A DNA stretch of 64,000 nucleotides, from the NCBI RefSeq assembly GCF_013363755.1, contig NZ_CP054840.1, forward strand, positions 2,845,501 to 2,909,500, given 5' to 3'. The notes beneath the pieces were generated by a model, which saw only the letters and a list, made by a program, of their open reading frames with translations, was not told the origin of the DNA and ran no database searches. Within the stretch, counting starts at the first letter, position 1. Every line of letters starts with the position of its first letter. A program made the translations under genes and the position numbers. Below are positions 37,207 through 46,117 of the stretch, one piece after another. This DNA comes from Comamonas antarctica. Lineage in GTDB: Bacteria; Pseudomonadota; Gammaproteobacteria; Burkholderiales; Burkholderiaceae_C.

Positions 37207-38813
37207 TGTTTGCGCGAAAAATCCATTCCCTGTGGCTGATCCTCGCGGCCAGCCTGTGGATGACCTATGCCGGCAACACGGCCCTGTGGAAGAAGCTGGC
37301 GAGCCTGGGGCTGATGCACAACCTGTCTGGCGTGGGTTTCGTGCTCGCGCTGTCCGTCATGCTCGCGGCGGCGCTGGCCGGGTTGCTGGCGCTGTTTGCC
37401 TGGAAAGGCGCGCTCAAGCCGGCCATGCTGGTGCTGTTGCTGGTCACGGCATTCGCGAGCCATTTCATGAACAGCTTTGGCATCGTCATCGACCCCAGCA
37501 TGGTGACCAACGCGGTACAGACCGATGTCCACGAAGCCGGTGCCCTGCTCAATCCTGGCCTGGTGGTGAATGTGGTCTTGCTGGCCCTGATCCCGGGCTG
37601 GCTGATCTGGCGCCAGCCCATCGCCTACGGCCCGGCACGCAAGCAGCTGTGGAAGAATCTCGCCACCGTGGCGCTGGCCATCGTGGCCATCGTGGCGCTG
37701 CTCGCGCTGTCCTACCAGACGATGGCGTCGACCATGCGCAACTACAAGGACCTGCGCTACCTGCTCAACCCCTTGTCCAGCGTCTACTCGGCGGCGCGTG
37801 TCGTGCTCAAGCCCTTCGAGCTCGATCCCAGCGTGCTGCGGCCCATCGGCGACGATGCGCGCGCCATGGCGCCGATGCATGCCGGCGCCAAGCCGCTGAC
37901 CTTGCTGCTGGTCGTCGGCGAAACCGCGCGCAGCGACCATTTCAGCCTGAACGGCTACGAGCGCGAGACCAATCCCGAGCTGAAGGCGCGTGGCGTGGTC
38001 AGCTTCGGCAACGCCTGGTCCTGCGGCACCAGCACCGCCGAGTCGCTGCCGTGCATGTTTGCGCACCTGGGGCGCGATGACTTCCATGGCCGCAAGGCCA
38101 ACTACGAGAACCTGCTGGACCTGCTGCAGAAGGCGGGAATGAACGTGCTGTGGGTCGACAACCAGTCCGGCTGCAAGGAGGTCTGCAACCGCGTGCCCCA
38201 CGTCGAGACCACCAGCCAGTGCGGCAGCGCCGAGTGCTTCGATGAAACCATGCTGAATGCGATGCAGGCGCGGCTGCGCGCGCTGGGCGAGCGCCAGCGT
38301 GGCAAGGGCACGGTGATCGTGCTGCACCAGATGGGCAGCCACGGCCCGGCCTACTACCAGCGCTCGCCCGAGCAGTACAAGGCTTTCCTGCCGGAGTGCC
38401 AGACCAGCGCCTTGAAGGATTGCAGCCAGGACCAGGTACGCAACGCCTACGACAACTCGATCCGCTACACCGACCACTTCCTGGCCAAGGCCATCGACTG
38501 GCTCCAGGCCAACACCGACAACTCGGCGCTGATGTATGTGTCCGACCACGGCGAATCCCTGGGCGAGGCGAATGTCTACCTGCATGGCCTGCCCTATGCC
38601 TTTGCGCCCGATACGCAGAAGAAAGTGCCGTGGATCACCTGGCTGTCGCCCGAATTCGAGCGCGAGAACCGGCTCTCTTCCAGCTGCCTGCGCCAGCACG
38701 CGGGCGAGCGCGTGACGCATGACAGCTACTTCCACGCCGTGCTGGGCCTGGCGGATGTCGCGGCCCGCGAATACCAGCCGGAACTGGACTTCTACCGGGC
38801 ATGCCGCACCTAG
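37206..38813 (+). CDS. eptA: Phosphoethanolamine transferase, EptA type
   Basis: 535 residues. Five N-terminal membrane helices (about residues 10-175) are followed by a periplasmic sulfatase-like domain. Active-site features are the metal-binding glutamate in LLLVVGETARSDHFSLNGYE (about residue 239), the nucleophile threonine in SCGTSTAESLPCMF (about 275-277), and YVSDHGESLGE (zinc-binding Asp-His, about 440). Many periplasmic cysteines (GCKEVC, QCGSAEC, ECQ...DC) form the usual disulfides. It transfers phosphoethanolamine from phosphatidylethanolamine to lipid A, lowering surface charge and polymyxin binding. It overlaps the PAP2 gene and precedes the sensor kinase. Confidence 0.92.
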   Translation: MFARKIHSLWLILAASLWMTYAGNTALWKKLASLGLMHNLSGVGFVLALSVMLAAALAGLLALFAWKGALKPAMLVLLLVTAFASHFMNSFGIVIDPSMVTNAVQTDVHEAGALLNPGLVVNVVLLALIPGWLIWRQPIAYGPARKQLWKNLATVALAIVAIVALLALSYQTMASTMRNYKDLRYLLNPLSSVYSAARVVLKPFELDPSVLRPIGDDARAMAPMHAGAKPLTLLLVVGETARSDHFSLNGYERETNPELKARGVVSFGNAWSCGTSTAESLPCMFAHLGRDDFHGRKANYENLLDLLQKAGMNVLWVDNQSGCKEVCNRVPHVETTSQCGSAECFDETMLNAMQARLRALGERQRGKGTVIVLHQMGSHGPAYYQRSPEQYKAFLPECQTSALKDCSQDQVRNAYDNSIRYTDHFLAKAIDWLQANTDNSALMYVSDHGESLGEANVYLHGLPYAFAPDTQKKVPWITWLSPEFERENRLSSSCLRQHAGERVTHDSYFHAVLGLADVAAREYQPELDFYRACRT

Positions 38814-38906
38814 GTGGCCGCATGGGCTTGCATGCCATGCGGCGATACGGGTAGGCTTGGCGGGCATGGCATGGACGCCATGCCTTCCTCCAAGAAAAAC
38901 CCTGCA

Positions 38907-40229
38907 ATGCAATTCAGACCTTCCCTGCAGCGCGAGCTGCTGGCGTGGACCCTGGGCGGACTGGTGGTGGTCTGGTCGGCCTTCATCTGGTTCGGCTATC
39001 TCACGGGCGAACATGAAGCCGACGAGCTGACCGACGGGCACCTGGCCAGCGTGACCTCGCTGCTGCTCGCGCAGCGCGCCACGGCGTTCACCAGCCAGCC
39101 CGACGCGGCGGCGCTGAGCAACCCCAGCCTCAAGGCGCATGATTACCAGCACTCGATGAGCGTCGTGATCTGGGACCGCGACGGCCGCGTGCTGGCGCGC
39201 ACCGGCGAGGCGCCGTTGCCCGACTTCGGGCTGGACGACGGCTTCCAGACCGTGGCGCTCGGGCCGAAGCAGGTGCCCTGGCGCATGTTCGTGCGCTGGA
39301 ACGACGGCGAACGCGAGCGGCGCGTTGCGGTGCTGGTGCCGATCGAGGAACGCGATGCGCTGGCGGAGGACATCGCCGAGCAGGTGGCGACGCCCGGTCT
39401 CTGGCTGCTGCCGGTCGTGGCGCTGGTACTGGTGCTGGCGGTGCGGCGCGGGCTTCGGCCGCTGAACCAGCTCAGCGAGCAGGTGCGCTCGCTCGAAGTC
39501 GGCCAGGCGCTGCAGCTGAAGGTGCCGCCGCACGAGGAGTTCCAGACCATGGTCAAGGCCATCGAGACCTTGTCCAACCGCTATACCTCGGCGCTGCAGC
39601 GCGAGCGCGACCTGGCCAATGAATTCGCGCATGAGCTCAGAACCCCGCTGGCGTCGCTGCAACTGCATGTCGAACTGCTCAAGACCGCGCCGCCCGATGC
39701 CATGCCGGCGCTGCTGCAGCGGCTGGACCAGGATGCGCAGCGCAGTGCCGCCGTGATCCGCGATCTGCTCGCGCTGGCGCGCGCCAGCCGCACGCAGCTG
39801 GCCGAGGATGCAGCCTCGTTCAACCTTGCCGAGCTGGTCAGGCAGGTGGCGGCCGACTATGGCGACAAGGCCTACCAGGCGCGCCATGAACTGAGCGTCT
39901 GCGCGCCCGACACCGTGATGCTGCGCGGCTACAGCTCGCTGCTGGAAATGGCCCTGCGCAACCTGATCGAGAACTCGCTGGCGCACACCCCGCCCGGAAC
40001 CCTGATCGAAGTGCTGGTGGGCACGGAGCCGGTGTCGATCGAGGTGCGCGACACCGCGCGCCCAGGCGCGCAGGAAGGCGCGGCGCATGAAATCATGGGA
40101 CTCGGCCTGGGGCACCAGGTGGTGCAGAAGGTGGCCGCGATCCATGGCGCCGGCTTCGCCAAGACGGCTTGCCCCGAGCGCGCCGCCACGGGCCACAGGA
40201 TGGGCCCGCTGCGCGATATCGCCAGCTAG
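38907..40229 (+). CDS. Sensor histidine kinase, PmrB/QseC-like, with degenerate ATP lid
   Basis: 440 residues from ATG 38907 (ATGs at 38871 and 38880 are alternatives; none has a strong ribosome site). Membrane helix 1 is at about residues 11-32 and helix 2 at about 158-178, with a periplasmic sensor of about 125 residues between. The phospho-accepting H242 is in ANEFAHELRTPLASL. The N-box is ALRNLIENSLAHTPP. The G1 box, normally DxGxG, reads RDTARPGAQEG, and the F-box is missing. The G2-like GLGLGHQVV is retained, followed by a short irregular tail. Autokinase activity may be weak or lost. It sits behind eptA on the same strand and its stop overlaps that of the response regulator. Confidence 0.87.
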   Translation: MQFRPSLQRELLAWTLGGLVVVWSAFIWFGYLTGEHEADELTDGHLASVTSLLLAQRATAFTSQPDAAALSNPSLKAHDYQHSMSVVIWDRDGRVLARTGEAPLPDFGLDDGFQTVALGPKQVPWRMFVRWNDGERERRVAVLVPIEERDALAEDIAEQVATPGLWLLPVVALVLVLAVRRGLRPLNQLSEQVRSLEVGQALQLKVPPHEEFQTMVKAIETLSNRYTSALQRERDLANEFAHELRTPLASLQLHVELLKTAPPDAMPALLQRLDQDAQRSAAVIRDLLALARASRTQLAEDAASFNLAELVRQVAADYGDKAYQARHELSVCAPDTVMLRGYSSLLEMALRNLIENSLAHTPPGTLIEVLVGTEPVSIEVRDTARPGAQEGAAHEIMGLGLGHQVVQKVAAIHGAGFAKTACPERAATGHRMGPLRDIAS

Positions 40230-40927
40230 CCTTCGCTGTCCCAGGGAATGAAGTAGCCCACGCCGCGCATGGTCTGGATGCGCTCGCCGCCCAGCTTGCG
40301 GCGCAGGTGGTGGATATGCACTTCGATGGCATTGCTGTCGAGCGAACTCTGCCAGCTGTAGAGCCGCTCTTCGAGCTGCTGCCGCGACAGCACCCGCCCG
40401 CGCGCTTCGAGCAGCACCAGCAGGACCGAGAATTCGCGCGGCGACATCTCGACCAGCGCGCCGGCGCGGTGCACCGTGCGGGTCGCCGGGTCGACCACCA
40501 GGTCGCCGTGGGTGATGGTCGGCGAGGCCCGGCCGGCCGAGCGGCGCAGCAGCGCGCGCAGCCGCGCTTCGAGTTCCGCCACGTCGAAGGGCTTGGCCAG
40601 GTAGTCGTCGGCGCCCGAATCCAGCCCCGCGATGCGCTGGTGCACCTGGTCGCGCGCGGTCAGGATCAGCACCGGCGTGGCCGGATCGGGCAGGCGCTGC
40701 ACGCCGGGCACGGCTTGCGGGCTGCCGCGCAGCCGCTTCAGCAGCTCGCTGCCATCCTGGTCGGGCAGCCCCAGGTCCAGCAGCACCGCCGAGAACGGCT
40801 CGGTGCACAGCGCGCTCCAGGCCTGCGCGACATTCCCGCAGACATCCACCGCGTAACCGCGCTGCTGCAGGTTCTCCTGCAAACCGGCGGCAATGCCGGG
40901 ATCGTCTTCGACTATGAGGATTCGCAT
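40226..40927 (-). CDS. OmpR-family response regulator, PmrA/QseB-like
   Basis: 233 residues. Receiver domain (1-120) with acidic pocket ED at 7-8, phospho-acceptor D51 in VLLDLGLPDQDG, conserved T in ILTARDQ and K in DDYLAKPFD. The winged-helix DNA-binding domain (about 135-230) has MSPREFSVLLVLLEARGRVL, EVHIHHLRRKLGGE and TMRGVGYFI. The receiver contains a short insertion (RLRGSPQAVPGVQRLPDPAT) relative to PmrA. It faces the kinase gene tail to tail with a four-base overlap. The PmrA-like repeat upstream of PAP2-eptA is the likely target. Confidence 0.92.
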   Translation of the reverse strand: MRILIVEDDPGIAAGLQENLQQRGYAVDVCGNVAQAWSALCTEPFSAVLLDLGLPDQDGSELLKRLRGSPQAVPGVQRLPDPATPVLILTARDQVHQRIAGLDSGADDYLAKPFDVAELEARLRALLRRSAGRASPTITHGDLVVDPATRTVHRAGALVEMSPREFSVLLVLLEARGRVLSRQQLEERLYSWQSSLDSNAIEVHIHHLRRKLGGERIQTMRGVGYFIPWDSEG

Positions 40928-40961
40928 GGCCGGATTCTGGCGCAGATACCGCGGCGCGGCG

Positions 40962-42506
40962 TCAGACCATCAGCTCGATGAGGAAGGGGCCGCTCTTGCC
41001 GAAGCTGGCCTGCATCAGCTTCGCCAGTTCCTCCATCGAGTCCGCGCGCGCGGCCTCGACGCCCATGCCGTTGGCGAGCCGGGTCCACTCGATCGAGGGA
41101 TTGCCCAGGTCCAGCATGCTCATCGCGGTCGCGCCGGGCGTGGCGCCGACGTTGCGGTACTCGCCGATGAGGATGTTGTACTTGCTGTTGTTGAGGATGA
41201 TGGTGGTCACCGGCAACTGTTCGCGCGCCTGCGTCCACAGCGACTGCAGCGTGTACATGGCCGAACCGTCGGCCTGCAGGTTGATGACGCGGCGCTGCTT
41301 CTTCGCGCCCAGCGCCGCGCCGGTCGCGACCGGCATGCCATCGCCGATGGCGCCGCCGGCCAGATGCAGCCAGTCGTGCGCGGGCGCGGCGTGCGTGAAT
41401 TTGTAGAAACCGCGGCCGTAGGACACGCTTTCATCCGAGATGATGGCGTTCTCGGGCATCAGCGCGGCCAGGGTCTGGGCCAGGCCCTCGGGCGTGGGCG
41501 CACCGCTGGCGGCCTCGGGGCGCGGGCCCGGATCGGGAATGGCGGCCTCGGGCGCGTTCAGCGCCTTGACCAGGCCGCGCAGGGCTTCGACCGGGTCCTG
41601 GTCGGGGCGCGACAGCACATGGAACTGGGCGTTCGGGTTGGCCTGCTCCGACGGCATGCCGGGATAGCCGAAGAAGCCGACCGGCGGGGTGGCGTTGACC
41701 AGGATGATGTGGCGGTACGGGTCGAGCGCCTTGATCGCCTGCTCCATGACATAGGGCACGCGTTCGAGCTGCATGCGGCCGCGGCCGCGCGCGAGGTGCG
41801 AGGCGCCGGCATAGCTGGCCATCACGGCCGCGCCGGTGGCGCTGGCGATGCGCTGGACCAGCGCCTGGGATTCGCTGAACACGGCCGGGCCGCCCAGCAG
41901 GATCAGCACGTCGCGCTGGTCGCGCAGCGTGCGCGCGGCCTGCTCGATGGCGCCGCTGTCGATGCCCGGCGGCACCGGCACGGCAAAGGGCGTGCCGACG
42001 ATGCCGCCCTCTTCCCACGATACATCGGCGGGCAGGATCAGGCTCGCGACCTGGCCCGGGAAGGTCTGCGCCGCGCGCACCGCCTCGGCAGCGTCGCGGC
42101 CCAGCTCGGCGCTGTGCGTGCTGGTGCGCACCCAGGCGGACACGGTCTGCGCCATGCCCGTGGTGTCGGCCGTGAGCGGCGCATCGAACGGGCGGTGGTA
42201 GGTGGCCTGGTCGCCGACGATGTTGACGATGCCGCTGCGCGCGCGGCGCGCGTTGTGCAGGTTGGCCATGCCGTTGGCCAGCCCCGGGCCGCAGTGCAGC
42301 AGCGTGCAGGCCGGCTTGCGCGCGATGCGGTAGTAGCCGTCGGCCATGCCGGTGACCACGTTCTCCTGCAGGCCCAGCACGCACTGCATGCCCGGCACCT
42401 GGTCCAGGGCGGCGACGAAATGCATCTCGCTCGTGCCGGGGTTGGCGAAACAGGTATCCACACCCGCTGCCAGCAGCGTCTTCACCAGGCTCTTTGCACC
42501 ATTCAT
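40962..42506 (-). CDS. Thiamine diphosphate-dependent acetolactate synthase-like enzyme
   Basis: 514 residues. Three TPP-enzyme domains: the N-terminal PYR domain with the activating glutamate in LGLQENVVTGMADGYYR (about residue 50), the central domain (about 190-320), and the C-terminal PP domain with LQADGSAMYTLQSLWTQARE, where the Mg/TPP motif is spelled ADG...N (ILNNSKYN). An upstream in-frame ATG at 42515 lies directly on AAGGAG, so the ATG at 42506 with a nine-base spacing is preferred. Closest types are acetolactate synthase large-subunit homologues and benzoylformate/2-oxoacid decarboxylases. It lies 39 bp behind an MFS gene, pointing to 2-oxoacid catabolism rather than branched-chain biosynthesis (no ilvN or ilvC). 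Confidence 0.83.
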   Translation of the reverse strand: MNGAKSLVKTLLAAGVDTCFANPGTSEMHFVAALDQVPGMQCVLGLQENVVTGMADGYYRIARKPACTLLHCGPGLANGMANLHNARRARSGIVNIVGDQATYHRPFDAPLTADTTGMAQTVSAWVRTSTHSAELGRDAAEAVRAAQTFPGQVASLILPADVSWEEGGIVGTPFAVPVPPGIDSGAIEQAARTLRDQRDVLILLGGPAVFSESQALVQRIASATGAAVMASYAGASHLARGRGRMQLERVPYVMEQAIKALDPYRHIILVNATPPVGFFGYPGMPSEQANPNAQFHVLSRPDQDPVEALRGLVKALNAPEAAIPDPGPRPEAASGAPTPEGLAQTLAALMPENAIISDESVSYGRGFYKFTHAAPAHDWLHLAGGAIGDGMPVATGAALGAKKQRRVINLQADGSAMYTLQSLWTQAREQLPVTTIILNNSKYNILIGEYRNVGATPGATAMSMLDLGNPSIEWTRLANGMGVEAARADSMEELAKLMQASFGKSGPFLIELMV

Positions 42507-42545
42507 CCTGTCCATCTCCTTTTTGACTTCGATTCAACCCTGGCT

Positions 42546-43793
42546 TCAGGAAGCCGGGGGCTTGCGGGTCGATGCCGCGGCGCGCGCCATCGAGGGACTG
42601 AGCATATAGGCAGCGATCCCCACCAGCACCATGGCCGTGGCAAACGCAAAGATCCGGGTGAACGCGGCGGCGGGCGTGCCCCCTGCGCCGAGGTTGGCAT
42701 CGGCAATCAGCCCGAAGATCCAGGCCGCGGCGGCCGAGCCGAGAAACACGAAGGTATTGAGCAGGCCCAGGCCCCGGCCGATGACCTCGGGCGCGAGCAG
42801 CAGCCGGCCGTGGGACATCACCAGCGGGTGCAGCACGCCGATGGTGCCCAGCAGCGCCAGCAGCGGAAGGTCCAGCAGCAGCCCCGCTTCCGGCATCAGC
42901 GCCAGCGCCGCGGCCGCGGCCAGTGCGGCCAGCGCCCAGCCCAGCACCGTCGTGCGCACCGAATAGCGCTGCACGAACCAGGGCTGCACCGCCGCCGCGC
43001 AGATGGCCGCCACGCTCAGCAGCGCCAGCGCCAGGCCGCGCGTGCCGGCGGGCATGCCGAACACATCGGCCAGGTAAGGCCCGCCCCAGGAGTTGCGGAA
43101 GGTCGTGCCCACGGCCAGCGCCATGCACAGCGGGATCAGCGTCCACAGCGCGGGCACGAACAGCAGGCGGCCGCTGGCGCGCAGCATCGCCGCCGTGCCC
43201 TCCTGGCGCGCTTCGGCGTTGCCGGCGTCGCGGACCTGGGTGGCGACGAAGAAGCAGGCCACGGCCATCAGCAGGCCCGCCACCAGCACCGGCATGCGCC
43301 AGCCAAACGCATGCACCGCCCAGCCCAGCGGCGCGGTCGCGCACAGCGCGCCCAGCATGCCGGCCGCGTTGGCCCGGCTCACCGAGGCCGCGAAGCGGTG
43401 CGGCGGCAGCGCCAGCGCCGCGAAATGCATCAGCCCCATGAAGACCGGCGCGCAGGCCAGGCCCAGCCCGACCTGGGCCAGCATGGCCGTGCCGCCGTTG
43501 GGCGCGAACGCAAACAGCGCGGCGGACACCACGCCCAGCGCCAGCAGCACCCGCGTGGGCGCGCCAACGCCATATTTGTCGAAGGCCATGCCCACGGGAA
43601 TCTGCGCGATGCCGAACGACAGGAAGTAGCACGACGACAGCGTGCCGAAACCGGCCGGCGACAGCTGCAACTCGCTTTGCACCTCGGGCGCCATCACGGC
43701 CAGGCAGCTGCGAAAGAACTGGCTCAGCATGAGCGCAAAGGTCAGCGCGGCCAGGCCGCGCACGGAGGATCGGGTGTCCATGGGGGTTGTCAC
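42546..43793 (-). CDS. MFS transporter
   Basis: 415 residues with about 12 hydrophobic helices. Helix 1 is LAALTFALMLSQFFRSCLAV. The loop after helix 2 carries the A-motif-like GMAFDKYGVGAPTRVLLA. The substrate is unknown; the layout resembles anion:cation symporters that import organic acids. Start ATG 43793, or 43781. It begins six bases after the end of the metallophosphoesterase gene and is followed by the TPP enzyme, suggesting a three-gene operon. Confidence 0.85.
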   Translation of the reverse strand: MTTPMDTRSSVRGLAALTFALMLSQFFRSCLAVMAPEVQSELQLSPAGFGTLSSCYFLSFGIAQIPVGMAFDKYGVGAPTRVLLALGVVSAALFAFAPNGGTAMLAQVGLGLACAPVFMGLMHFAALALPPHRFAASVSRANAAGMLGALCATAPLGWAVHAFGWRMPVLVAGLLMAVACFFVATQVRDAGNAEARQEGTAAMLRASGRLLFVPALWTLIPLCMALAVGTTFRNSWGGPYLADVFGMPAGTRGLALALLSVAAICAAAVQPWFVQRYSVRTTVLGWALAALAAAAALALMPEAGLLLDLPLLALLGTIGVLHPLVMSHGRLLLAPEVIGRGLGLLNTFVFLGSAAAAWIFGLIADANLGAGGTPAAAFTRIFAFATAMVLVGIAAYMLSPSMARAAASTRKPPAS

Positions 43794-43799
43794 GGCAGC

Positions 43800-45011
43800 T
43801 TACCGATCACGGGTCAGCACGAATTCGGTGATCTCGGACGGCACGCCCAGCCGGATCGGGAAACCCATCCACAGCCCGGTGCCGTTGCTCACGTAAAGCT
43901 GCATGCCGCCAACGCGGTAGCCCCGGCTCAGATAGCCTTCGTTGGGCGGGCCGAACACCGGCTCCATGCCCATCACCATGCCGCCATGCGTATGCCCCGA
44001 CAGCTGCAGCGCGACGCCCGCCTCGGCGTGGCTGGCCGCGCCCGCGGGCCGGTGCGCGAGCAGCACGACGGGCGCGGCGGCCGGCGCGCCTTCAAGCGCC
44101 TTGTTCAGGTCGGGGCCTTCGTAGCCGAAACGCTGCGCGACCGCGTCGGCAATGCCGGCCACGGTCAATTGGCCTGCGCCGTGCTGCACCACCGCATGCT
44201 GGTTGGTGAGCATGCGTATGCCCAGGCCTTCGAGCGCGGTTTTCCAGGCGCCGTAATCGAAGTAGTACTCGTGGTTGCCGGGAATGCCGATCACGCCATG
44301 GCGCGCCTTGAGCTGCGCCAGCGGCGCGACATCGTCGCGACGGGCCTCGACCGTGCCGTCGATGAAATCGCCGGTCACGACGATCAGATCGGCCTGGAGC
44401 GCATTGGTGCGCCCGACCACGCCTTCGACCCAGTCGCGCTGGAACAGTTTGCTGATGTGCAGGTCGGTAAGCTGCACCATCCTGAAACCTTCGAGATCGG
44501 CCGGCAGGTCCTTCACGGCCAGTGGCACGCGGTGGACTTCGGGCAGCCGCGCGGCCTGGATGAAGCCATAGCCGCCCAGCGCGAACGCCAGCACCAGCTT
44601 GGTGACCCGGCGTGCCGTCGCGCCGGGCGGATTCGACAGGCGGCGCAGCGCCAGGGCCTGCAGCATGGCCACGATCTCGCCGATGACGGTGAACACCAGC
44701 AGCAGCACGAAACTGCAGAAGGTCCAGCCCAGCAGCGCGGCAATGGCATACGGCACCTCGGCCGAGAACATGGTGCCGAACAGGAGGCGGCTCCAGAAAT
44801 GGTAGAGCGCACCGGGCAGCAGCGCGACGGCCAGCAGAAAGCGCCAGCGCGGGCGGATCGGCAGCGGTGCGATGACGCGCGCGACGATGAACAGATAGGC
44901 AATGGCGCAGTAGACGTGAAACACAGGGGACCCGGGAAATGAGGCAGGAGGACGCCGGGTATTCTGCCGTGCCATCGGCATTCGCGCCGGCAGTTGCTGT
45001 CGCGCATGCAT
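43800..45011 (-). CDS. Membrane-anchored metallophosphoesterase
   Basis: Up to 403 residues; starts at ATG 45011, 44981 or 44975 are possible and no ribosome site decides. The first 170 residues hold four to five hydrophobic helices (FHVYCAIAYLFIVARVIAP, LLGWTFCSFVLLLVF). The calcineurin-like domain follows: VQLTDLHISKLFQ, LIVVTGDFIDGTVE, GIPGNHEYYFDYG and LSGHTHGGMVMG. These give the complete DxH, GDxxD, GNHE and GHTH metal ligand set. It resembles YkuE/YaeI-type phosphoesterases acting on phospholipid or similar substrates at the membrane. It is divergent from the AraC gene. Confidence 0.86.
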   Translation of the reverse strand: MHARQQLPARMPMARQNTRRPPASFPGSPVFHVYCAIAYLFIVARVIAPLPIRPRWRFLLAVALLPGALYHFWSRLLFGTMFSAEVPYAIAALLGWTFCSFVLLLVFTVIGEIVAMLQALALRRLSNPPGATARRVTKLVLAFALGGYGFIQAARLPEVHRVPLAVKDLPADLEGFRMVQLTDLHISKLFQRDWVEGVVGRTNALQADLIVVTGDFIDGTVEARRDDVAPLAQLKARHGVIGIPGNHEYYFDYGAWKTALEGLGIRMLTNQHAVVQHGAGQLTVAGIADAVAQRFGYEGPDLNKALEGAPAAAPVVLLAHRPAGAASHAEAGVALQLSGHTHGGMVMGMEPVFGPPNEGYLSRGYRVGGMQLYVSNGTGLWMGFPIRLGVPSEITEFVLTRDR

Positions 45012-45046
45012 ACGCCGCAGGCAGCCGCGCCCGCTAAGATGGCCGG

Positions 45047-45979
45047 ATGCCCACCGAACACGCCCTGCCCGACCGCGCCGCCGCGCAGGTGGACGGCCGC
45101 CGCTGGCGCCGCGCGCAGCGCGACTACATCGACGAGCCGCTGGAGGCGGTGCCGCGCGAGCAGGTCCAGTGCTCGAGCGCGGGCCGGCCCTGGCATGGCA
45201 TCTCGCTGTGGCACCAGCGCGCCGATGCGCAGGACCTCTATATCCCGCCCGCGGGCAAGCACTGCATCATCGTGCGCCGCGGGCCCGACACCGGGCTGCT
45301 GCAGCGCCATGGCAACGAGACCCATGACGTGCGCTGGAAAACCGGCGAGGTGGTGCTGCTGCCCGCGCACACGCCCAGCTTCTGGCGCACCGAGCTGCCG
45401 CGCGACAACCTGCACCTCGACCTGTCGCCGCACTGGCTCGAAAAGGTCAGCGGCCAGGAGGCCGCAAGCCTGGGACTGCGCAGCTGCTTCGGCAAATCCG
45501 ATCCGGTGTTGACGCAGCTGGTGCAGGTGCTGCTGCTGGCGCTGGACGACCACAGCGGGCTGCAGCCCGCCTTCGCCGACGGCATCGCGGCCAGCGTGGC
45601 CATCCATCTGCTCGAGCATTACCGTCTGCCGGGCCAGGCTGCCAAGTCCGCGCCCGGACTCACGGCGCGGCAGCTGCGCCATCTGCAGGCCTATGTTCTC
45701 GACCATCTAGACCAGCCGCTGAGCGTCGAGCAACTGGCCGCCGAAGTGCAGTTCAGCGCCTGGCATTTCGCGCGCTGCTTCAAGGCCAGCTGCGGCCTCA
45801 CGCCGCACCGGTTCGTGCTGCAGCAGCGCCTGCAGCGCGCGCGCACGCTGCTGCTGGAGTCGCGCCTGCCGGTGGGCGAGATCGCGCGCCAGCTGGGTTT
45901 TGCCTCGGCGCCGCATTTCTCGCAGGCCTTCGCACGCCACTGGGGACTGTCGCCGCTGCGGCTGCGCCAGCAGCACTGA
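45047..45979 (+). CDS. AraC family transcriptional regulator
   Basis: 310 residues. A cupin-like sensory half (residues 1-190) is followed by the two helix-turn-helix motifs of AraC: LSVEQLAAEVQFSAWHFARC and VGEIARQLGFASAPHFSQAF (about residues 225-300). It stands 138 bp upstream of, and on the same strand as, the Bug receptor-SDR-FAH-DenD operon, and is its probable activator. The inducer is probably the operon's substrate. Confidence 0.88.
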   Translation: MPTEHALPDRAAAQVDGRRWRRAQRDYIDEPLEAVPREQVQCSSAGRPWHGISLWHQRADAQDLYIPPAGKHCIIVRRGPDTGLLQRHGNETHDVRWKTGEVVLLPAHTPSFWRTELPRDNLHLDLSPHWLEKVSGQEAASLGLRSCFGKSDPVLTQLVQVLLLALDDHSGLQPAFADGIAASVAIHLLEHYRLPGQAAKSAPGLTARQLRHLQAYVLDHLDQPLSVEQLAAEVQFSAWHFARCFKASCGLTPHRFVLQQRLQRARTLLLESRLPVGEIARQLGFASAPHFSQAFARHWGLSPLRLRQQH

Positions 45980-46117
45980 GCGGACGCGCGCCGCAGGATT
46001 TCGACAATCGGCGCAAGCCGGCGACATTCGCGCCGCCGGGGTTCTCCATACTGCGTCCCTGACCGTCGGGCCGCGCTGCGCCACCGGCGGCATATCCCAA
46101 GCAAGATGGAGACAGAC

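Noticed and set aside
36993..44942. Very long open frames opposite eptA/kinase (about 1270 codons, minus strand) and opposite the TPP/MFS/phosphoesterase genes (about 1350 codons, plus strand)
   Set aside because: They are antisense shadows produced by high G+C and codon bias; they have no ribosome sites, no recognisable domains and overlap well-supported genes entirely.
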